Below, one piece after another: positions 5,352-11,615 of a DNA stretch of 14,865 nt. Source of the DNA: Opitutia bacterium (GTDB lineage: Bacteria > Verrucomicrobiota > Verrucomicrobiia > Opitutales > Seribacteraceae); NCBI GenBank assembly GCA_018646565.1, contig JABGUO010000274.1:1-14865 (forward strand), in the 5' to 3' direction. Position 1 is the first letter of the stretch. Every line of letters begins with the position of its first letter. The notes under the pieces were generated by a model, which was not told the origin of the DNA, made no database searches, and saw only the letters and a program-made list of their open reading frames with translations. The position numbers and the translations under genes are program-made.

Positions 5352-7760
5352 TTATTTACTTTGAAAAATAGTTGAAGCCACCACCGCATGCAAGAGATCA
5401 CCCACGCGATATTTATTGGCTGCACATTTGTTGATAATTCGATCAATTTCATCCTTGTCGGAAAAGCCAAGTTCACGACCAGTTCCAAAGGTAAGCAATT
5501 TTTGAACGAATGCACGGGCCAAGGTTTTTTCATTCCCGGCCAAAGCGTTCTGAAACTCTTTAAAATTGGTGAAATGAGCACCATCAACAAAATGCCCAGA
5601 TGCATCCACCAGTGGTCCCTGCTTATAGCGAACTACCTGGGCTCTGACTTTCTTTTCGACTGAAGGTGCTTGAGGATTCAAAGATCGATAATTCTCCCGG
5701 TATCCTCCAATGGGGTTAAAAGATTCAAGAGCAAAGCCAAGTGGGTCAAATTTTGCATGACATCCCTGACAGCTGATCATACTCCGATGCTTCTCCAAAA
5801 GATCCCGTAATGTCTCGGCTCCGCGAATATCGGGCTCGACTCCGGAAATTAGAGGAGGTGGCGGAGATGGCATTTGTCCAAGAATTCTCTCCATTACCCA
5901 AACCCCGCGAAGCACAGGAGAAGTATTGGTTCCGTTTGCGGTCACTTTAAGAACGCTCGCCTGAGCAAGTAAACCGCCGCGGGGAAGATCAACGGGTAAT
6001 GAGACTCGACGGATCTCATGCCCCGTAACGCCGGGTACGCCGTAGTGCTGAGCCAAACGTTCATTGAGCATCGCAAAGTCGGATTTTACAAAATTAGATA
6101 CGGGCAAGTTTTCTTTGAACAGGTATTGAACAAAGGCTCTAGTTTCTTTCAGCATCGATGTCTTGAGATACAAATCGTATTCGGGAAACAAAACTCGATC
6201 GGGAGAGGTAAAGTCGATATTTCTCAGATCGAGCCAATTGTTTGTAAAATCTTCGATAAATCGCTCAAAACTTTTGGCATGCAAAAGCATTTCAGTTTGC
6301 GGCCGAAGCCACTTTAAATTATTTCCTTTCACTCCATCCATGTCCTGATTGACCAACTCTTTATGCCCAAGACTTCTTGCTAAAAAGAGATGGAGGCGAC
6401 TGGCCAAGGCACCACCTTTAAAATTGAGCAATGGTTCGTTTAAATAAAGAAAACGAGGTGAGGAAAAGAGAGCACAAAAAACTGTTTTCAAAGCAGATTC
6501 CAAACTTTCACCTTTCTTTCGCTCATCCCCAAAAAGATTAAAGTAATCTTCCATTTCCTCATTCGTAACCGATTGCCGAAAAGCAAGAGAACCTACTCGA
6601 AAAAGAAACTTCTGAATGGTCTTATTTTCATCCTCGCAAATTAATTCGAACTTGGGCTTGTACCAATGCTTTTCCCGGTTACTGGGATGATTAGGTTCGA
6701 CCTCGTGCCTATCAATTCCTTCAAATATGTAGTCGTAACCGGTTCCTGGATAACCCTTGCTTAATGGGCCCTCAACTTCAGCCCCGATGAAGGCGAACCC
6801 TTTACCCTTATAAGTATTAGGATTCATATGCTCGAATCCAGGCACACGATAAATTCCCTGAGGATCAAACTTGATCATATAACCATGATCCAACCATACC
6901 TCCAGTTCAACAGTAGTTGATTTTTTGGGCAAAAAGGAAGCAGTTCCTAAATGGAGTTTGGGACTGCCAGGCTCATAACTCTCTGCCTGAATCAGGCAAG
7001 TAACAGCCTTGTCAGTTTGATAACCGTAACCTGTTAAACTAATCTTATAGAGACCTTCACGCTGCACTCGTGATTGGCGCAATAAACCCGTAGGGTATCC
7101 TCCACCATAAAAATGAACAATCGCTCCATTCGTTAATCTTTTCCATGATTTACCGACATGTTGATTGATCTCCCGTTCTTCAAAATTGATCTTCTTGGTG
7201 GTTTGCTTGTAGGGATGGTGAGTCTGTCGAACCGTTTGATCGAAGATCAGACCCGCAGCATGGATGTATTGTTTGAGGTGCTCCATGGACAAACCTAATG
7301 CACTTCCAATATTATTAAATTCATGCGAATGCCCGTCCTCCGGTAATAAGTCAGCAAGTCTTAGCCGAGTCCCAAATAGATCGTTCATGGTATTCTCATA
7401 TTCTCTTCGGTTTAACCGACGAAGAACTGTTCCCTTTACCTTACTATGTGCCTCCGAAAGGTGACCCCCAAGTAATTCCCGCACCTTTATCAACTCAACT
7501 GGACCGGGGCGATCCTTCACCTTTTGAGGTGGCATTTCTCCATTGATCGCTCGTTCATAAATTCTCTCCCAAGTTGCAAACGCTTCAGGGTCCTCCAATT
7601 TCTCGGACAATTTATCCATCGCCAACCCACCCTTCTTTGCTCCGTCACCGTGGCAATCGAAACAATGAAGCTCAAGAAAAGGCATCAACTGACTCTTCCA
7701 CTCAGCCAAAAGGCTGTAATAGGAGAAGGCGAACAGAATGATAAGAAATCGGTTATTCAA
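5352..7760 (-). CDS. Large DUF1587/1592/1588/1585 protein with two CxxCH haem sites
   Basis: The 802-residue protein starts with a signal peptide (LIILFAFSYYSLLAE) and a cytochrome-c-like region with the haem motif CFDCH (33-37) followed by KKGGLAMD. DUF1587 follows around 110-175 (RRLNRREYENTMNDLFG). A beta-rich middle region of about 200 residues may bind carbohydrate. DUF1595/DUF1592-type helices come next (FRVGSLAFRQSVT; ALKTVFCALFSSPRFLYLNE). DUF1588 has GGLLAQASVLKVTANGTNTS and a second CQGCH (about 664-668). It ends with DUF1585 (LVDASGHFVDGAHF; LLTFGTGRELGFSD). The start codon is TTG: an in-frame TGA lies about 25 bases upstream and the next ATG would remove the signal peptide. The two haem sites suggest electron transfer outside the cytoplasm. 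It is probably co-transcribed with the DUF1552 gene. The substrate is unknown. Confidence 0.93.
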   Translation of the reverse strand: MNNRFLIILFAFSYYSLLAEWKSQLMPFLELHCFDCHGDGAKKGGLAMDKLSEKLEDPEAFATWERIYERAINGEMPPQKVKDRPGPVELIKVRELLGGHLSEAHSKVKGTVLRRLNRREYENTMNDLFGTRLRLADLLPEDGHSHEFNNIGSALGLSMEHLKQYIHAAGLIFDQTVRQTHHPYKQTTKKINFEEREINQHVGKSWKRLTNGAIVHFYGGGYPTGLLRQSRVQREGLYKISLTGYGYQTDKAVTCLIQAESYEPGSPKLHLGTASFLPKKSTTVELEVWLDHGYMIKFDPQGIYRVPGFEHMNPNTYKGKGFAFIGAEVEGPLSKGYPGTGYDYIFEGIDRHEVEPNHPSNREKHWYKPKFELICEDENKTIQKFLFRVGSLAFRQSVTNEEMEDYFNLFGDERKKGESLESALKTVFCALFSSPRFLYLNEPLLNFKGGALASRLHLFLARSLGHKELVNQDMDGVKGNNLKWLRPQTEMLLHAKSFERFIEDFTNNWLDLRNIDFTSPDRVLFPEYDLYLKTSMLKETRAFVQYLFKENLPVSNFVKSDFAMLNERLAQHYGVPGVTGHEIRRVSLPVDLPRGGLLAQASVLKVTANGTNTSPVLRGVWVMERILGQMPSPPPPLISGVEPDIRGAETLRDLLEKHRSMISCQGCHAKFDPLGFALESFNPIGGYRENYRSLNPQAPSVEKKVRAQVVRYKQGPLVDASGHFVDGAHFTNFKEFQNALAGNEKTLARAFVQKLLTFGTGRELGFSDKDEIDRIINKCAANKYRVGDLLHAVVASTIFQSK

Positions 7761-7906
7761 TGTACATCAAGTTAGGGAACATAAACCAGATTTCAATTCG
7801 AAGAAGTTGGAAACCTAATTTTTTTTGTTTAACCTGCTGCTCATTTCTTAATTTTTTGATGAAATGTATGCAACCTAATCAAAGTTGAATCGGAGTAATT
7901 TTAAAT

Positions 7907-9376
7907 TTACTTACCCTCTTTCCACCATTTTTTCATCAGGATGACATTACCTTGAATCTCATCAGCTCTTTCCTTTCTGCCTTTGATTGCCTGTCCGCCA
8001 ATGTAGATCTTCATGTCGCTATCGTACATCTTCATCGGTTCGACTTTCTGTCCATGATCACCTGTTTCCTTAATCCACAGATCGAGAGTCTTTCTCATTT
8101 TCTGTAGAGCTTTCAAATGATTGGGGCTATCTGCTAAGTTCTCCAGTTCCCATGGATCATTGCTTAAGTCATAAAGCTCTTCTTTTGTTCTGGCAGGAGA
8201 AAGTAAAAGCTCTTTCTGTAGGTTGGTTAGTTTTCCTTTTTCTCCCCATTCCCGTATCGCCAAGTAAGTATCCTTGTTGTCCTTATATGCACAGGGTTGT
8301 AGATGCGGGCGATTCGGGTATCCGTTTCGAATGTACTTATATCGAGATGTTCGGACCGCACGGATACGGTCGTAAGTCTCATCACAACGGTCTCTGGCAC
8401 TAACTGCAAATTTACGTTTTACTGCATTGGAACCGAATAAACTTTGAGCCTCCATATATTTTGGCACCTCAATACCAGCAAAATAAAGCGAAGTGGCTGC
8501 CACATCAATATGCAACACTGGATCTTTTCTTACACTCCCAGCCTTCACTCTTCCGGGTGCGTGCACAAAGAACGGGATCATCATGCCTTCATCGTAACAA
8601 AACTGTTTTCCCCGGGCGTGACTGACTCCATGATCGGTAATGAAAAAGATCACGGTATTTTCAAACTCACCCTCTTTTTTAAGACGATCTATGATTTGCC
8701 CCACCTGTAAATCCATTAAATTAAAGGTATCCAAATAGGCTGCCCAATCTTCCAACACTACCGGATGCCGTGGGTAGTAGGGGGGAACTTCAACCTTAGA
8801 AGTATCCACATGAGGAATATCTTTTGAAGATCGAGCTTGGGAACGGGCTTTTCCTCCGCTCAGACAAATCTTGGCAAAGAAAGGTTGATCCTTCTTTCGC
8901 CCTGACCATTCGGGTGCATCGAAAACTTTTGTATCCCATTCAAAATTATAATCCGATTTCCCAAACCTTAGCTTATGTTTTGGACTCGCTATTCCAGCAC
9001 CATGTACGCTCCCACCAAGACATGTATAATACCCCGCCTCATTAAAAAACTCGGGAATTAATTTCACATGATCAGGTTTCTGAATTTTCACTTCACCACG
9101 TCCGCTGCGGTGATGATGAGCTCCAATACTTGTCTGAAACATCCCGGTAATTAGGGCGGATCGGGCAGTTGAGCAAACTGGTGCAGTAACCGATGCATTG
9201 GTAAAGCGTACTCCATTCTTAGCCAATCCATCCAATATTGGGGTTTGAACAAGTTTTTCTCCATTAAAACCATAATGCTTCGATTGGTCCTCGACCACAA
9301 TCCAGAGGATGTTGGGACGCATGCTTTTAGGCTCAGCATGCAAAGAGATTAATCCAATGAAAAGAAAACGAAACAT
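7907..9376 (-). CDS. Sulfatase (S1, heparan N-sulfatase-like) with CSTAR active-site motif
   Basis: This 489-residue sulfatase has a short signal peptide (MFRFLFIGLISLHA). The first metal-binding pair is E29-D30 in ILWIVVEDQS. The active-site loop reads VCSTARSALITGMFQTSIG, with the candidate formylglycine residue C68 and R72. The late metal site is FFITDHGVSHARGK. The C-terminus carries ELYDLSNDPWELENLADSP. The TSIGAHHHRS stretch after the active site resembles sulfamidase/heparan-N-sulfatase-like bacterial enzymes. The usual CxPxR motif has Thr instead of Pro at the third position, which may affect formylglycine formation. It lies 20 bases downstream of the HAD gene, consistent with one transcript, and 146 bases upstream of the DUF1592 gene. 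The substrate is not certain: N- or O-sulfated sugars are possible. Confidence 0.93.
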   Translation of the reverse strand: MFRFLFIGLISLHAEPKSMRPNILWIVVEDQSKHYGFNGEKLVQTPILDGLAKNGVRFTNASVTAPVCSTARSALITGMFQTSIGAHHHRSGRGEVKIQKPDHVKLIPEFFNEAGYYTCLGGSVHGAGIASPKHKLRFGKSDYNFEWDTKVFDAPEWSGRKKDQPFFAKICLSGGKARSQARSSKDIPHVDTSKVEVPPYYPRHPVVLEDWAAYLDTFNLMDLQVGQIIDRLKKEGEFENTVIFFITDHGVSHARGKQFCYDEGMMIPFFVHAPGRVKAGSVRKDPVLHIDVAATSLYFAGIEVPKYMEAQSLFGSNAVKRKFAVSARDRCDETYDRIRAVRTSRYKYIRNGYPNRPHLQPCAYKDNKDTYLAIREWGEKGKLTNLQKELLLSPARTKEELYDLSNDPWELENLADSPNHLKALQKMRKTLDLWIKETGDHGQKVEPMKMYDSDMKIYIGGQAIKGRKERADEIQGNVILMKKWWKEGK

Positions 9377-9396
9377 GATATAAGGATGTTCTGAAA

Positions 9397-10098
9397 TTAA
9401 TTTTCAAACAAGCAAATTAACTTATCTATCGTAGCATTCTCTAAAGAAGGAAGGCACCAATCCGCTTGACTTAATTTCTCCTCATTGTGAATGGCAGAAA
9501 TACCTAACACGCGTAACCCTGCACCTTTCGCCGATGCAACACCGTTTGGAGAATCCTCGATCGCTAAGCAATCTCCTGGTTTTAAACCAATTCCAACCAC
9601 CGCTTTTGCATAAGTCGCAGGATCGGGCTTGGTCTTGGGTACATCATCACTAGTGACGATGGATCCGAACAGGTTTTGTAACCGACCACCAGCAAGAAAA
9701 CTGAGCACTGCGTCAACATCCGACCTTCTTGAACCTGTCGCTAGAGCTATGGGGAATCGTTCGGCTGTGGAAAGAACCAAATCGACTGCACCAGGCATTG
9801 GGTGGGCCTCCTCAGAAACTAATCGCCTGAGAGCATTTGCTTTTCGTTTTGACCATTCCTGAAAAAGGTTTTCGTCATATTTGATTCCTGAAAATTCAGC
9901 CAAACGTCCCATTGCGTATTTTTCATCTGACCCCGTACACTTAGCAAGAAAAGTATCATAACTCTCTTTCATTTCATCCCCCATTGCCTCGCAAATCGCC
10001 TGATAATGGGCAAACTCACTCTCGATAATCACGCCATCCATATCGAAGACGACACCCTTTAAAACTGGGTTACTCACGATTTGCTTTCTTCTTTCCAT
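9397..10098 (-). CDS. HAD-superfamily hydrolase, beta-phosphoglucomutase-like
   Basis: The protein of 233 residues carries all HAD motifs. Motif I is VVFDMDGVIIESE with D19 and D21. Motif II is ALATGSRR with T121. The conserved lysine lies in KTKPDPATY (155-163), and motif IV is AIEDSPNGVASA with E181 and D182. The helical cap between motifs I and II puts it in the beta-phosphoglucomutase/phosphatase subgroup, which acts on small phosphosugars in the cytoplasm. The ATG at 10098 lies inside the upstream sulfatase gene (29-base overlap). A GTG at 10077 would shorten the overlap to 8 bases and still leave motif I intact, and the purine-rich AGAAGAAAG before it could serve as a weak ribosome site. 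Lying between two sulfatase genes, it probably processes a sugar phosphate from the same polysaccharide. The exact substrate cannot be read from sequence. Confidence 0.9.
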   Translation of the reverse strand: MERRKQIVSNPVLKGVVFDMDGVIIESEFAHYQAICEAMGDEMKESYDTFLAKCTGSDEKYAMGRLAEFSGIKYDENLFQEWSKRKANALRRLVSEEAHPMPGAVDLVLSTAERFPIALATGSRRSDVDAVLSFLAGGRLQNLFGSIVTSDDVPKTKPDPATYAKAVVGIGLKPGDCLAIEDSPNGVASAKGAGLRVLGISAIHNEEKLSQADWCLPSLENATIDKLICLFEN

Positions 10099-11473
10099 GC
10101 TTGGGTCGATGGATCAGACCTAAAAAAGTAGGCTCGATCAATTGTGCGTTCCATGATTTGCGCAACTTTTGCAACTCCTCGATCCGTTCTGGTCGTTGTT
10201 CAGCCAAATCAATGGTTTCACCAATATCGACCTTTAAATTATACAACTGGGGGTTTGCTCCCTTCCAGGTAATAACCATTTTATCCATCCCTTCGCGCAC
10301 CGCGAATCGATTACGATCGAACTGTCGAAGATAAATTGCTCGATGAGGATTACCCTTGTCATCACCTTTAAGGAAAGGAATCAGGTTCACTCCGTCCAAT
10401 GGTTTATCCTCGGATACTCTTGCCCCCGATAAGGCCACGATAGTTCCTCCTAGATCCAATGATGAGACAGGTGCTTCATAGGTGGTTCCCGCAGGTAGTT
10501 CCCCTTTCCATTGGATGGCAAAAGGTACACGATAACCACCCTCCCATGCATCTCCTTTTTTACCACGAAGTGGAGTGTTCTGAGATGCGTTCTTAGTCGT
10601 CGGGCCTCCGTTGTCAGAAAGAAAGGCAACAATAGTACTTTCCTCCAAACCACACTTACGTACTTCAGCTAACACCCTCCCCACTCCATCATCAACCGCA
10701 CTTACCATAGCCGCATAGGTCTTTCTTTTCTTGTCCTTGATTTCAGGAAAACGACTGAGATACTTTTCTGTCGCCTCCAGAGGCGTGTGTGGGGCGTTAT
10801 AAGAAAGAAATAAAAAGAAGGATAAGCCGCGGTTTCTTTTAACAAAAGAGACTGCTTCATCAGAAAAATCATCGGTTATATATTTTCTAGGTGGAACAGG
10901 TTCATAATTCTTCAGCAACCATGTTCTGTAACTTTCCGACTCACCTTTGGCGTCCTGACTTCTTTTGATAGTAAGCTTTTCTGGAAAATAAGTGTGACCA
11001 CCACCAAGATGTCCGTAGAACTCATCGAATCCTCGTTTCATTGGATGGCTTGCCGGAATATGAGCCCCCAAATGCCATTTTCCGATAATTCCAGAATGAT
11101 ATCCAGCAGGTTTAAGAAGTTCCGCAATTGTCTTTTCATCGCGGGTCAACCCCATGTTTGGATCATTAGGCTGATACTGAGGATTTCTCTCAAATCCAAA
11201 TCTTTGGGGATATCGTGCGGTCATGAAACCCGCCCTCGAGGGACCGCACACAGCATAGGCGACATATCCACTGGTACAGCGAATTCCGTTCTTTGCAATC
11301 GAATCAATATTGGGAGTGGGAATATCTTTACATCCGTTAAAACCCACATCAGCATAACCTAAGTCATCACACATAATTACGATCAGATTGGGCTTTTTCA
11401 CAACAGATGCTACCAAAAAAGGGGCAATCAAATTCAATGTAAAAATTAAAAGGGGTAAAAAGAACAGTTTCAT
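10070..11473 (-). CDS. Sulfatase (S1, arylsulfatase/GALNS-like) with canonical CGPSR
   Basis: This 467-residue exported sulfatase has a long hydrophobic signal peptide (LFFLPLLIFTLNLIAPFLVA). The metal-binding pair is D36-D37 in IVIMCDDLGYADVG. The active-site motif is canonical, C76-G-P-S-R80 followed by AGFMTARYPQRFG. IIGKWHLG (129-136) supplies the catalytic Lys and His, and FLSDNGGPTTKNAS the second metal site. It ends with a basic tail (HRPKHGKKKANRE). Cys-to-formylglycine conversion would be expected. The upstream ATG has no Shine-Dalgarno sequence. It is the first gene of the minus-strand run and is divergent from the sulfatase-GH30 fusion across 138 bases, so both could share control elements. 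The subfamily resembles arylsulfatase-A/GALNS-type enzymes, but I cannot name the substrate. Confidence 0.95.
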   Translation of the reverse strand: MKLFFLPLLIFTLNLIAPFLVASVVKKPNLIVIMCDDLGYADVGFNGCKDIPTPNIDSIAKNGIRCTSGYVAYAVCGPSRAGFMTARYPQRFGFERNPQYQPNDPNMGLTRDEKTIAELLKPAGYHSGIIGKWHLGAHIPASHPMKRGFDEFYGHLGGGHTYFPEKLTIKRSQDAKGESESYRTWLLKNYEPVPPRKYITDDFSDEAVSFVKRNRGLSFFLFLSYNAPHTPLEATEKYLSRFPEIKDKKRKTYAAMVSAVDDGVGRVLAEVRKCGLEESTIVAFLSDNGGPTTKNASQNTPLRGKKGDAWEGGYRVPFAIQWKGELPAGTTYEAPVSSLDLGGTIVALSGARVSEDKPLDGVNLIPFLKGDDKGNPHRAIYLRQFDRNRFAVREGMDKMVITWKGANPQLYNLKVDIGETIDLAEQRPERIEELQKLRKSWNAQLIEPTFLGLIHRPKHGKKKANRE

Positions 11474-11611
11474 TTTGATTGGTATTTTGAATAAAATTAA
11501 ACGGTAGGAGGAATAAATGCTTTCAGACTTATTAAACTTCTAAATAATGGCTTATTTACTTGCAATGCGATTAAAACATACAGGGAGTTCTCTTTTAATA
11601 TCCAATCTGCC
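11474..11611. promoter_or_regulatory. Divergent intergenic region between sulfatase and sulfatase-GH30 genes
   Basis: These 138 A/T-rich bases separate two genes read away from each other and must contain at least one promoter, possibly two. Several weak -35/-10-like hexamers are present on both strands, but none is good enough to name. The plus strand contains a textbook AGGAGG at 11506-11511 that belongs to neither flanking gene. It precedes an 8-codon ORF, which is followed by a 22-codon ORF running into the fusion gene. A shared control region for the two enzymes is an inference from the arrangement. Confidence 0.5.
11517..11543 (+). CDS. Candidate 8-codon leader ORF with strong ribosome site
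   Basis: The ORF encodes MLSDLLNF and stops at TAA. It is preceded by a perfect AGGAGG (11506-11511) at five bases from its ATG, the best Shine-Dalgarno sequence I see in the window, where most genes have none. It lies in the 5' region of the sulfatase-GH30 gene. If transcribed it may be translated as a leader that affects downstream initiation. Chance occurrence is quite possible. Confidence 0.25.
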   Translation: MLSDLLNF

Positions 11612-11615
11612 ATGA
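11547..11615 (+). CDS. Candidate 22-codon upstream ORF overlapping the fusion gene start
   Basis: The ATG lies three bases after the stop codon of the 8-codon ORF. The frame runs for 22 codons (beginning MAYLLAMRLKH) and its TGA overlaps the ATG of the sulfatase-GH30 gene as ATGA. Such an overlap is typical of translational coupling. No known peptide is recognised, and there is no separate ribosome site, so it would depend on reinitiation after the preceding mini-ORF. Confidence 0.22.
   Translation: MAYLLAMRLKHTGSSLLISNLP

Noticed and set aside
8152..8403. Plus-strand open frames within the minus-strand genes (for example 4211-4588, 6018-6317, 8152-8403, 10994-11362)
   Set aside because: They lie opposite well-supported genes with recognisable domains and show no protein-family features of their own.
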